Part shown: positions 1 through 13,200 of the stretch, piece after piece
Layout of the letters: every line of letters begins with the position of its first letter
How positions within the stretch are numbered: position 1 is the first letter of the stretch
DNA from: Alentia gelatinosa
Lineage: Eukaryota > Annelida > Polychaeta > Phyllodocida > Polynoidae
DNA length: 64,000 nucleotides
Direction of reading: 5' to 3'
Assembly: GCA_950022655.1 (NCBI GenBank)
Contig: OX465580.1
Span: 100,582,797 to 100,646,796 of the forward strand
Notes under the pieces: model-generated
Told to the model about the DNA's origin: nothing
What the model saw: the letters and a program-made list of their open reading frames with translations, nothing else
The model's database searches: none
Made by a program: the position numbers and the translations under genes

Positions 1-1594
1 AACTTGGCTGGTTCTCAAAGCCAGCCATTTTGTTCAGTTTTCCTCGCTGGTTTCCTAGCTGCTTAGCGCCTCGCCTAATAACATAGAACAGCTGTTCACC
101 CCTGAATGGAGATCAGGGGTGAATTCTTTACCTAGATTTAAGTCTATTGCCCAGGGGACGGGGGCGGGGGTGGAGTGTATATCAGGGTATTTGCCTTGGG
201 GGAGGGGCGCTTTATTTCGAGATATTCCGGAGGGGGCACTTTATTTCGGACGATTCAAGAAGCACCCCCCCCCCCCCCCCCCTGTGGCAAAAATAATGAG
301 CGCTCCCTAAGCCTAGGCTAAGGCTAACGTGAATAATATAGTGCCTAGAATAAATTACATCCCGAGGTTTCTACGTAGTGTACTGATGCGAATGTCGAGC
401 CTTAGTGTGGGTACTAAACGTGCGACAGTGGACCATGCTATCACAAATATACAGCGAGAGCTCTTATTTGTCATCGGTACACTTGATCAACTTTTACACT
501 ACAGACTACATTACTTAGTACATAGGAATTAGGATCTGCGAAAAGTATGAAAACACCTAACCGTGGGCTAACGGCTCGGACAGCGTCGTAGTAAAGATAT
601 AATTATCTAGGAAGGGCTGCAATAAATCTTGGACATGCAAGTGGAATACGACACCAGGACGTCAAAATCAAATCGGTGCCTATTTCTTACCTCATTCAAT
701 CCAACTTCGACCTATAATATATAACTACTCTGAGGAGAAATGCAGAATGATTCGATCCGAAAAATCTGTACTTGGCGCCTTCATCGTGATTGGTCCAAGG
801 TATAAACTGGGTCACAAGGATAGCCTCAAAGCACAAAGAAAATGATATTATCAATTTTTCAAAATACCTACATAAGTCAATTGTATTTATAAATAGTATG
901 AAAAGTATGATATTAGATTTTCAGCTGAAATATTTGTTTTTTATTCCTAAGGAATCATGCAAAAATATATAGAGTGATAAAATAGTCTCAATGATTTCCA
1001 TTTTGCTGGTACCCAACCTCTGCTATGCGCTATGGCAGACCCTAGGCTGAACCAGCGATCGCTTGCAGTTCCTGTTATGATGGGGGATTCAGCCACAGAG
1101 TAGAGAGATATCTATTTTTACTCTGTTATTCAACACAGATTCACTTCTGGTAGATTCTTCATCCCTCATCTCCATTGACGGTCGAATAACGGTTCTATGT
1201 CAACAGCGAATTAGTGAGAGAGTCTCTAATGTCAAAAGGTTAGGCACTGTGCAGCTAGAGAACTAGCGAGAAAGACTGAACGAAATGGCTGGATTTGAGA
1301 AGCAGGGAAACTCCACTGGAAAACTACCTCTCGTCTAAAGAACCCCCTCTAAATAACACAGGAATAAAGTAAGAACTTATTGTCTAGTAGCAATCAAAAA
1401 ACAAATTGGTATATGTTTTTCTATTTGTTGTTCCTACATATAAAGTATTCGCAACATCAAATACGGAATATCTCCAGTGCTCACAGCTCAGCATGGGGAA
1501 CAATCCATCAAAGCTGGTTATGATGCTCACCCCGATGGGATTCGCCGTAAACGATTCAGGAAATGAGTTTCAGAGTGTATCTTCTCACGGTTAA

Positions 1595-2230
1595 TAGACG
1601 ATATGGCACAAGGGCGCTATGACACGGTTGCGTTATGGCACAACCCTAGACGATATGGCATAGAAAAGGAGCCATTTGGCATAGGTTGGACCATTTGGCA
1701 CACTTTCTGTTTTAATCAAATTAATGGTTTCGTTTTAATCATGTCACAGGTTTTGCAGAATGTTATTCGTTGATAAAAAAACATGTCAACTGCTCAAATC
1801 TACAGTAGAAAATCGCTGGGTGAGGAGAAATTCTCCTGCCATACAAAGACTAAGGACCACTTACCGACTTAGCCCCCATATACGTCGATTTTGTACTTGT
1901 TCGTTAATCTTTTATTTTTACTCTACAAATTACCACCACCTGCATCCATAAATCCACAGATTTGCGATTTGACAAGTGGGACTACTTTTCAGTACATTTA
2001 CCATGTAAATCAAATAAATGTAAATAGTTTTTATCAATATCTTGGCTAATATTGCACCTAGAATCTCCGAATAAAAACTGAGATAAAGAATATTTACTGA
2101 AGAATTAAATTCCCCTTATAAAAATAGTGTAGATATTCAGCAGAATATTGAAATAAAAAGTATGCCAAATCGTCTAAGCAAGTGTGCCATATCGTCCATG
2201 CCATAACGCTCCTGTGCCATCTCGTCCATA
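1595..2230. mobile_element. TIR element (MITE-like) with TA flanks
   Basis: The left end GACGATATGGCACAAGGGCG is inverted at the right end (GTGCCATCTCGTCCA), and TA lies at each outer edge. Both termini contain several tandem ATGGCA/TTTGGCA motifs. No transposase frame is seen in the 0.63 kb. Confidence 0.7.
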
Positions 2231-2359
2231 CACCCTTCTGGTTAGTCCGAGAAACTTTGGCGCCGCTAGACAGTCAGAGCCTCTCGGACTACTTTTCATT
2301 AAAAATGGATTCGGCAACATATTCAGCTAGGATGCGGGAGTTGATGCAATATGTGCAAA

Positions 2360-2475
2360 AGGGGCAGGACAACACACCAAAATCTTAACAGACACAAAAC
2401 GAATGTCAGACAACTGACCAAAATCTCAACTGACACAAGGCGAATGTCGGACAACTGACACACTGACTGAGACAC
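2360..2475. repeat. Two-copy ~60 bp tandem repeat
   Basis: GACAACACACCAAAATCT and GACAACTGACCAAAATCT begin two similar units with CGAATGTC and GACAACTGAC. Confidence 0.6.
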
Positions 2476-3533
2476 CTGACACAATGTTGCGCTTGTGGCA
2501 AACTTCGTAATGTAAAACGGGAAATTAACATGTAACCTTTCGAAAATCAAAATATAAACTTAATGACAGTTTGACACATGTATCCAGCTATTTTGCGGGT
2601 GGACGTTACAATTTCTTTTCGAATTTATCACAGAACTCTGTACAGAATTCAATTAGGGACTGCAAATAAAGACGCACCTGTAGGTAAGAGGGTTGGAAAC
2701 GTAAATCTCCAGGTCTTGCCTGTATGGTGTTTGCACTCAACTGTGATGGTGGTCGGAAATAAACATTTTTTACCCCCCGAACTGCGGGATTCCACAGGCG
2801 CCGCCTGTGGAGTTGCCTGTCAGGAATACTAGACTGCTAACTTCAACCACTTGAAACTTGGACATAATTCCATAATAGAATTAAAAAACCTAAATCGTTG
2901 CAAAGATCAATTTTTTCCATACAGATAAACACCAAATACATGTTTCTGTGACAAACACAGCCTTGTCCAGAGCCATTTCCGCAAGAGCTGTTTAGTATAG
3001 CGACAGATATGGGAGGCGGCATGTCGCTGACGGCCGGAATCGCTACATTAATCAGGAAGCCACTTTGTACATCTCAGGTCATGACTCTGTGAATAATTGG
3101 CATAGAAACACCGTATCAAACGTATCATCCGAGGCGGCCAGCACGCCAACTCCCGACTTCACGAAGCTTATCGTGCCAAGCGTAAAGGCTACCGAGCGTA
3201 TGGTCCAAGTACCGCGTGAAAATGTGGATGCCTTGATACCACCCTGCCGATGCCTTGAGCCTTCACCTACTTTAGTTTCGATTGGAGGGCTAGGGTTAGA
3301 ATAGGGTTGGGTCAGGTTTAGGGTTGTGTATATATGACTATAAACCAGTTTAAATGCATGTTTCCAAGTTTTTACACCGGAGGCTCAAGGCCTCCAAAAG
3401 GGTAGGCTCAAGGCATACACATAGTAGGCTAAAGGTAGGCACTTCAAATGGTCGCACGAGGGGGAGGTGTAAAGTCTGCTGCTACACAGATATTTTTTGG
3501 CAGGTCCAACTGATGGTCGCGCAACGTGACGCG

Positions 3534-4472
3534 TGCGACTTTTCAATTTTGAGAAACTTTCCCTTTGAGGATCTTCATGATCTCAGCATTGTTAAAAAGC
3601 CATTGATCCAGGGTATCTGCTTGCGAAATCATAATTAAAAAATATTGATTACCCGCAAAATGGCAACAGGTCAAAGGGAAGGCTTATGTTTGACCGTAGG
3701 AAATTCCATGAAGGACTTTTCAAATTCTTTCAAGACCATGTCAAACGCATTTTTCAGGTCAAGAAGGTGCTATTTGCAAAGTTTCATGTGAATTACCCTT
3801 TGCCCACCCCTTCATTTTACTTGCCCCAAATTAGTCATGTTGGAAAGTTTTCACTCAAGTGAGGTGTGTGTGACCACTCACACTCACTACTGCACCAGTG
3901 GCCGTGCTACATAACCTGTGCGACTTTTTTATTTTGAGGAACTTTCCTTTTGAATATCTTTATGATCTTTACCCTGTTGGATAGCCATTGATCCAGGGTA
4001 TCTGCTTGCGAAATCAGAATTAAAAAATATTGATTTCCTGCAAAATGACAATAGGTCAAAGTGAAGGCTTATGGACTTATGTTTAACCTCCCAAAATATC
4101 CATGAGGGACTTTTCAAATTCGTTCAAGACCATGACTAATGCATTTTTCAGGTAATAATTGTGCTATGTGCTGAGTTTCATTTAGATTTTACTTTGCCCA
4201 GCTCTTTATTTTATTTGCCCCAAATTGGTCATCATGGGAAGTTTTGATCAAAGTGAGGTGAGGTGTAAGTTAAGACTCACTCCTGCCCCAGAGGCCCCCT
4301 TACATGACCTGTGCGACTTTTTGATTTTGAGGCACTTTCCCTTTGAGGATCTTCATGCTCTTAGCATTGTTGAAAAGCCATTGATCCAGGGTATCTGGTT
4401 GCGAAATCAGAATTATAAAATATTGATTTGTCACAAAATGGGATCAGGTCAAAGTGAACGTTTATGTTTCAC
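3534..4472. repeat. ~390 bp satellite, about 2.4 tandem copies
   Basis: The string TGCGACTTTT..ATTTTGAG recurs at 3534, 3919 and 4312, followed each time by CCATTGATCCAGGGTATCTG. Copies one and two are full length and the third is cut near 4472. Substitutions between units show the array is not recent. Confidence 0.85.
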
Positions 4473-5317
4473 CAAGAAGCACAAACCATGCACCATGCAC
4501 ATAGGGTACCAAGAAGTACCAACTATGTACCTGGTACATAGCGTACCAACAAGTATCACCTATGTACCAGGTAATACCTATACCAAGGTAGCAAGTACCT
4601 GGTACTTGGTCTTATTTTGTACTTGGTGCTCTATGTACATAGGAGGAGGCTAGAGCTTAGATTAGTACAACTACAATACTTTAAAAACTCATACTAGGCT
4701 ATGAGGTAAGAAAACTTTTTTCTCTGAAATATAGAATAAAATTATATACATTAAAAAACGAAATTGTAAATGTACATTTTCCTAAATGGTAACCTATTTT
4801 AGTGTGTTATTGTATCAATTAATGGTAAGAAATTTAAACTGGCAAGAAACATGACTTTCCCATACTAGGATCATTATATTTAATGCCCTCAGGCTCAGGG
4901 GACCTTTTCATACAAACTTCAGTGCACAAAGGCACGACACAATATCATATTTTAATTGTAATGTAAATAATTTCTCCAATTTCAGCAAAAATATTTTAAA
5001 AGGGACATGTTTAGCGAAAGAGACATGCGAAAGGGCATTTACCAGTTAAAAAGGGCACTAGAACTAGCAAAAGGTCAATAATGGACAAAATCTATGTCAC
5101 AAGGTAATAAGATAGTTTCAGCTTAAAGAATAACATAGTTTTATGCACTGCATGTATGGTAATTTGAGCGGTATAGGCAAAAGAAGAGTATTGTTTGGTA
5201 CAAAAAGGTCATTGTGAGGTCCTATACAGGTCATCTGGGGGTCTGTATATCGGTGAACCGTTACAATCTTTAAAGGAAATTATGTGAAACATAACAATCA
5301 CCTTGCATATGTCAAGG

Positions 5318-5563
5318 TTGGTGGCCAAGTGGTAGGGGTGTTCGCCTCGAGCATGGGAGGTCGTGGGTTCAAACCCCGGTCGGGTCATACCAAAGACTTA
5401 CACAAAAATGGTACCCACCGCCCATTTGGTTAAACATCCGCCATTAGAATGAGGGGTCGGGGCAAGGGCCCGAGTGGAAGAACGGCCGTAGCCGAATTCG
5501 GTGATTGTGAACATACAATATTCCCTAATGAAAATTGCCAAAAAAAAAAGAAAAAAAAAAAAA
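5318..5563 (+). mobile_element. tRNA-derived SINE with A-rich tail
   Basis: The head has an intact box A (TGGCCAAGTGG) and box B (GGTTCAAACCC), a ~160 bp unrelated body and a tail of A residues ending near 5563. It is not a functional tRNA because the arms do not pair properly. Confidence 0.8.
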
Positions 5564-7235
5564 GACTAATATTAAGTGAGTTATGTCAAATCAAACTTAA
5601 TAGTCTCAATAGGTGAAGGCCTGTTTTATGCCAAAAATTGTCCTTCGATTTGGTCATTTCAATGCAGAAATTTTTGTCAGATTTGCCTCACAAAAACTTG
5701 AATATCTTCGTAAGCAGTAGTGATACAGACAAAAATCAAAAAGATTATCAAATCATTCAATGAGGCCCAAATGGCTACTAGGTTAGTTATGTAATTAAAC
5801 CTGTTTTAAAATTTCACTAAAGTGCCTACGTAAAGGCGTTCATGGCTCCAATCGTCGCGACACTTTAAGATCTAACAAGATATACCACGGCAAATCCATT
5901 GTGTTGGTGGAACGAGCCCTTTTACACCTATCGATATACCATCTATTCCCGATCACACTTCCTGCTATAGACCTGTTATTTACCTGGGAAGAGATCACAG
6001 AGAGCTGCTTTGAGCCGGGCCCATCTGGGTAGTATCGATATTTAAACGGTCTGCTCAGAATCGGGAACAGTAGGTGAATGTGCATACATCGAAATCTTAA
6101 GGTCGGTCATATCTGACATATGGTAGTAATATCCGACGTTTCGGAAAAGCTAATAAAATCGGGTTGGTGACGTGCGTACATCAACCTGATTGACGCAGAT
6201 TCTCACTGACCCGACGGATCCGTCAGGCTAAGGTGGAATCAAGCAGAGTCGGTGTGTCAATGTCTTATAGGTTTTAGGGTAGGAAAGGATTTAGGGGTTA
6301 CTGGATAACTCAACCCGAAACGAATTCGACCTATAGTTGTCAGGAGAATTCAACCTACAAAATCAACCTTTTAAGATACTTATGAACTAGACACTTCTTC
6401 TTTTTTTATTTGCTTGTTTATACTGTAAAGGCGTCAGCTTTCTCCGGTTTCAGTGCCCTTACAGTTGTTTGGTACAATGCACCAGCGCCACACAACCTGT
6501 GCGACCTAACCACAAACTCTAAAGTCATTGCCATTCGGAATTGATTCATGTGCAGAGAATAGTCCTGTTTCCTTTTGATGTGTATGAAGTTTTTTAAAAG
6601 ATTGTAAATAATTATAAATGCTAGGTGATTGTTCATACTGAGTCATAGTTTATTAACATCACAGAAATTTACTTAATCTTATCAAATTTGTGTTTTAGTT
6701 TAGATGAGGTGATTTAAAACACATGTGTACCAAGCCAATGCCAACTTGGCAATGACAGTTTCCTGTCAGCTTTGAAACATGTTGCGATAGCGTCTCCTGG
6801 GAATATTGATTTAATTGTAATTGTTACTGTATGTAATCCAAACATGAAACACATTCCTGATCCGTCTCCGAATCTCCAAACATTTATATGTGTTACGGTA
6901 CTTGTGGAGTGTCACACTAAGCACATCTCTTGGGGAATAGACTAATTAAAAATAGTTACGTTTTGTGGGTCGGGGGCCAAATTCTCCTAGACTCAATCCC
7001 AATTCAAGAAAATGTGAAAAGTTTAGGGGAGACAAACAACAGCATCCCTATTTAAACTGACAGTACTGACCTATTCTATGAATAAAACCAGTTGATAAGA
7101 GGTAATTTATGTTTATTTGTTCAACTCCTGATAGAGTTGATATCTTGACACATTTATGTTGTAGATGTTGTCCATTATGATTCTATGCAGACAGTTGCGT
7201 TAACATCAATTCTAATTTTTGCCACAGACGCAGCT

Positions 7236-10200
7236 ATGGAGATGAATGTCGCGCAGCAGGATGGAGGAGAACATTTGGCGAGACTTGTCAACGTCCATCC
7301 TGTAAGGCCTACTGTTTACCAGAAGAGACAATACTTCAGAGAAATCAGCACACCCAGTATAGATGAAAGTGCGGATTATGTCATAAATTCTAATGGATTC
7401 TTTGGGAGTCATAATGGTGCAATTCGTCCAGTGGATTATACTAACGATGTCATCGACGAGATCTCATTTCCGGAGATGTATGGCAATGAAGATGAAAGTT
7501 TTGAGAATGGACCAAATACTTTAGGCACAGAGAGCTGCTACAAGCGAAGTGCATCTGCTCCGTCTCGCCCTCATAAGCCCCTGAGCAAAGAACAATATGA
7601 TTCAAACAGGAAAATTCAAAAGGGGATAAGTCTTCAGGAATCGCGAGGCCTGAGTCAAGATAATGATGATAAGACTATGCCAGACAAAATCAGCTCGAAC
7701 GCTTCTAATCGAAGAGAAAGTTTCAAGGAGAGTGGTTACGGAGGCAGTGAGGGTAGCGCTGAGACAAGTACCGAGACAAACAACACGGATGATGTCTTTG
7801 ACGATGTCAATGTAATTCAAAGGAAACCGTCCATCAGGTTACGTCGTATGGTAAGCAGGGACCCAGATCTAATCACAGTCGACGAACTGCGCGAATCGAG
7901 AGAATCTTCTCTAAATACAAATAGCACAAATTCCGTCGTCAGCGTTTGTGCTCAGTCACCAGCCGTTAGCACGCGCATTGCCTCCAAACAGTTAACGAAT
8001 TTTCCTCAAGAAATTCCAGACTTTGACTTCCTTCTCTCGGGACGGACATCTTGCTCGGAGGTTGTGTCCTGCAGCAGTTCACCTGATATGTGTGACGTGT
8101 TCACGAGTTCATGTCTTGTAAACAAGCCAAGTCGGTATTCCTACAGTTCACCTAAGGACAGTCTTTCTCAGGACGACGTTGTGTTTCGGATAGGAAGTCT
8201 CAGTGAGAGTATAGACATTGCCTCCCTAGAACTTTACACAGAGAGCAAACAACGGCATCAACAGTCTGACAAGCATCTGTATGCCGAACATGCTGACAAT
8301 ACACATCCTATGCCCATTGTTGACCTCAACAGCCTGCCCAGTTTGCACGTAGACATGTCGCACAAGAGCGAAGATGAACTAATATGTTTATACCAATTAC
8401 ACCAAAAACACTTCCATAACCAGCGTATAAAAGACTATTGGAAACGAGGTGACGTCAATGGACTCATCACTCTCATCCGGAGGATTGAATCTGACTCTGA
8501 TTGGGGCAGTGTTAGTGACTTCACTACAGAAGGTAAGTTTTTTTACTGCACAATCACTATAATAGTCTATTAAGGATGCATGTATTTCAACAATATGTGC
8601 CCATAACACTATTTTTCCGGAATGCGGATGTCTGTACATATTCCGAAGTTACGTTCATAATTAGGTTAAAGTCCAGCTATACCACAGAATTGTAGGAAGT
8701 CAACGAAACGGACGACATGGCTGGTGGCAAGGGCGCCTTCAATCGAACTTGTAGCGTTTGTTTAAAAAATCTGAAATACTTTAAGCATTAGATATTGTAT
8801 TAGATAATAAACATCACAAAAGTAAGAAAGCTTTTATCTGAACATCTGCTTAACGTGAGTTACTCAAGGAGTTGTAGATTGTGTTCTTTGTCAAATCCGA
8901 TGGGGGAATTTAATTTCACACTGCCTGACCATGGTATATGACTGCGGAATGTATTTAGGCTACACACCGTCAAGGTTTGCTCAATCAAACCCCATCCTCA
9001 AGTAAACCATGGACAATGTTAGGTGAGGCGTACATGGGTGTGAAGGTATTTAAGTGTTGGCTGTTATTGTGGACTAGTTTCATAGGTTTTTGCTTCTTAC
9101 GTGAGTTAGAATTAATGAAACTTGATAACAGCACTCGTATAACACATCACGCCACTCCTCATCACATCCACCAATCACATTGTCAATCACCACCCAGCCA
9201 CTCCGTAATACTCACCACACCTGTCTTGCCCCCCCCCCCCCCCCCCCCCGCCCGCCTGTCCGTCCTTCTCTCCATCCATCCATCCATCCATCCATCCATC
9301 CATCCATCCATCCATCCATCCATCCATCCATCCATCCATCCATCCATCCATCCTTCCATCCATCCATCCATCCATATTTTATTATAATCTATTCTGTTTC
9401 ATTGGCTTAGTTCATCGCAATTAAAAAATAGTCCAAATATAGTTTTGTCCTCTGGAATATATTGCATTACATCAGATCGTTATGGTGGTCTCATTTTATG
9501 AATACCATTAAATATAGAACATAATGAATAACATGGTATATATTGTACAGCAAGTGCAGCAATAGAAAAACAACAAGGACACAGCTTTACTTGATCAATT
9601 AAATATTGATGATAATGATATAGATGTTTTTCAAACCGTGATTTGCAACCATATATAAGCAATATAGATTGTTGAATCAGGAAATCATACTCAAATTTAT
9701 GTCTATGATTGTTAGTCGATATATTTGTGACTAGTGCTACTTAGCATATGCATGCACATGCATTTCACACCACTGAATGGTATTTCATAGATAAGACTTT
9801 ACAAGTGTATATCAATGATTTATATATCAACTCTTGTTAGAACTTTAAAAAATGTTCAATTGTAAAGATGATGAAATCTCTCTGAATTAATTGATAACTA
9901 GTTCATGTTCATATCAACAAGCTTAGTCTGCGGCGAACACGTATCCAAGATAGCGTTTTAGTTGATGGCTTATACACTATAAGTTGATGTTTGTCTTTTG
10001 ATATACTGATATACGGTAAGTATACATGATAAAAACCATGATGCGTTTGCAATTTAGTTTGCAAAAATGATAGGATGGATGACACTTGAACATAAACAAA
10101 ACATTCCATCCAATTCAGGTTAAAATAGTGATGAATATATATGTAGAAATCGAATAAAATGCTGGAAAAGGTAAGCATGTGAGTGTCTCTTTTCCGGTCT

Positions 10201-13200
10201 TCATAGCATCACATTTGGGAAAGCAGAAGCTGCGGGCATTCCCAAATAAAATAGGTTTACTCACCGTTTTCTTCACTGAATCTCTTTATGAAGTCAATTT
10301 TGAATGATAATACAGGTTTTTCAAAATCACATATTTGAACATTCCGTATCATTTGACCGAATAAATACACAATATTACCATGATTTCGATCTGAGTGGCC
10401 GTATTCTCCGCGTAGTTGACGCGTAGTAATATTGCGTAGCATCAACTACAAGGAGAATACGGCCACACAGATCGAAATTATGGTAATGTTGTATTTATTA
10501 CTTACTTATTTTTAGATTTAAGCAATAAATATGATCGTTAGAAAACTTTTCAACTTAATTAAGAAGTTATGTTTGGGACGACTTTCATCTCAAAAATCCG
10601 TATCCTCCTAGGAGGGTACGGAGCTCCGTATCCTCCTCAGTAGCGATCTGTAATCTCCATAGGCTTAGTATGGAGACTCCGTATCAGGTGGGTAATAAAG
10701 CAATTTATCTCACCCCAGATATTTTTTCTCCATAGACTTAACATTGGGAACTCGTATCTAATGCCCATGAGATATTTCGGAAAAATATCCAATGGGGGAT
10801 TATGTCACAAATGTTAGTCCATTAGTCAATGTAAAGGGTGAGATAAATTCAGAAACCCATTCAAATTTAGGGGCAGAGCTCAATCCCATCTCGTTTGAAT
10901 TGCTACATAATTCACGCGGCTTCGCCTTGTGAATTACTACGCGATTCAAACTCGATGGGATACAAGCTCTGACCCTAAACTTTCATTGGTTTCCTCTATA
11001 ATATCCGTCAGCGAGTGTAGGCTCTCAGTGTTGCTAGGTTTCAGTGCTACTAAAGCGGAAGTTGGTAAGGGTGAAATCTGATGAAATAAAGTTGTCCCCC
11101 GATGTGGCCCATGGGGAATAGGCCCATTACATTTAGTTTATTATTTGCTGGTAGTATCATTGCATCAAACACCCCGTTGGAAATGTTTAGTTGGTTAGTT
11201 GACCGTATATATATTTTTTATTTACCTCTGTAGGTTCAACGACAACTTCTCTCCTCTCGTCCAGTAGCGGGTCCTCTGCAAACAACGCTCAAACAATTTT
11301 ACCGCCCACCCAACCTCAGCCAGTGGAACCAACTCCTACCGACAACACTGGGACCAGACATCTGCAAGCAAACCTTTGTCCTGAGGTATGGTACACTTTA
11401 CAGAAGAGTAATAGTTGCAGGTTATTGTTATTAGTATTGCTCACCTCAACATAAAATTTAGGGATTGTCATTGTATGTTCCCTACGTCACTGAAATAAAG
11501 AGGTGATTTTAAAATTCAAATTTTATTGAATTATCTATACCACTAAAATAAAGCCCCTAAACTCCTTGAAAGACAAAAGGTGATTCATTCCATGATATTT
11601 TCATGGTGGAAGTGAAAAGGAACTGGTGGACTCCCGGAATGTATTCTCGAAAACCCACATTTCAGTGTACGATCATGGGTAGTCCATGGTGTGTCAATGA
11701 ACAACTTATTGAGAATGCATGTACTAACAGATGTATCGATAATTCTTTATTGAATTTAATGTATTTTCTACATTTTAAAAAATCATCTAGCTTTTCTATG
11801 GTTGACCAGTCAATCCAGAAGATGCTCCCCGTTTGGTTTTGTAACGATCATGCAGGAATAACAACAACATGGTGAATTAAAGTGCCCAAGTGTTCAACAC
11901 GATATGTTGTAACTATAATACAGGTACAGTCAACAGTAGATGACAAACAATAGTCCTATCTGATCTGCTTTATAAACGGGTAGAGAAAGTACAGAGCTCT
12001 AGACTGGTGACCTCGCTTTCAGGCTGGCACATCCAGAATAGGCCTTTTTCACTGGCCGGTGTCGCATCTTATCTGCTTAGTTACACCACGGCTGAAGCCA
12101 AACATTCACCTGGCAACATATAGTTTAGCATTGATTCACCAAGTGATTGAGTGAAATACGCTCATAATACCCATGCACATTATTTCCAGAAAAATATCAG
12201 TGATTGCATCATATTCTATGGTATTCCAGCTCCAATTTGGTATGTCATACATGCATATCATCTCAATGATACTTTAGATATACATTAGATAACACAGGGA
12301 CACAGAAACTGCATACACACTAATGCATTGGCAGACCTAGCTGTTATGTGCTTATCTTTTTCCCCATTTAAAACCAAGATAATTATCAACTGTAGAGTTT
12401 AGACAGCCATGACTTGTTGATGCAATACCTTAGTTTGTTCCAGCAATTTAATCTGTCAAAAAACAACACTCCTGTATTCACACCCACCATTCACACTCTA
12501 GGTGTGATTGCTATATGTCTCTATATGAATGCTGCCAGACTCGTGGTGTTTGTCCGAGCGGCCGCATAACTAGACAGTGGGCCATTAGGCGGCGCTGAAC
12601 GGAAACACCTGTATTCCAGACTGGTGCAGTGCACATCATCGTCTCACAGTCTCCCGGGGAGCCCCAAAAGAGACCCGGAAGAGCCTTGGAAGAACCCCGG
12701 AGAACTCCAGAGCTACTGCCGCAGTTCTGGTGCTCCCATATTTTTTATAGTATGTATGTAATGCTACAGTGAGTGTGAACAATGCATATCTGAAAAAAAA
12801 ACCCTGCTTTTATGAATGTGTCTAATATTGATGGGTTGCAGATTTTAAAAATGAAACATCCAACAGAGTCAGCTTTGACCGTGATAAAACTTTGTTTATG
12901 TTTCTTAGATTCGGTTGAGCAGTTCCAGTAATGTGGATGTGGAGCTGTTGTCGCCTTCATTTGACGTAGAGGGACAATTGCTACGGGGCGCCTGCTGTCG
13001 ACAAAAACACTGTCCCGACAACAAGTGTCAACAGGTATTCAACACGAATAGAAAGATAACCTCTCATTGTTTTGTCTACATATTTATATAATCAAACTAA
13101 ATGTTGAAATAAAGTTACTTGAAATATACAGTTTTCAAATGTAACATTTTAAAAACCCAAAGGCTAATTGGAATTTCTGGTTTGAATTAGCATACTTGTG

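Larger units (their letters stand above)
1..7227. other. Upstream intergenic region, no gene recognised
   Basis: Apart from the repeats listed separately I see no coding exon. 4480-4650 is a patch dense in GTACC/GGTACC and TACATAG strings, partly palindromic. 3290-3330 has a few GGGTTAG-like strings. 6640-7227 is AT-rich and may contain the 5' UTR or promoter of the pseudokinase gene, but no clear core element was found. Confidence 0.5.

Noticed and set aside
3285..3330. Telomere-like GGGTTAG strings
   Set aside because: Only a few degenerate copies, no array.
5321..5395. Possible tRNA gene
   Set aside because: Boxes A and B are good but the arms do not fold as a tRNA, and a SINE body with an A-tail follows.
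7185..7235. Upstream in-frame ATG giving a signal-like start for the pseudokinase
   Set aside because: A polypyrimidine/AG acceptor just before 7228 suggests the stretch is intronic; kept only as an alternative.
9183..9410. His/Pro/Ser and Met/Asp/Gly/Trp repeat frames
   Set aside because: Translations of the (ATCC)n microsatellite.
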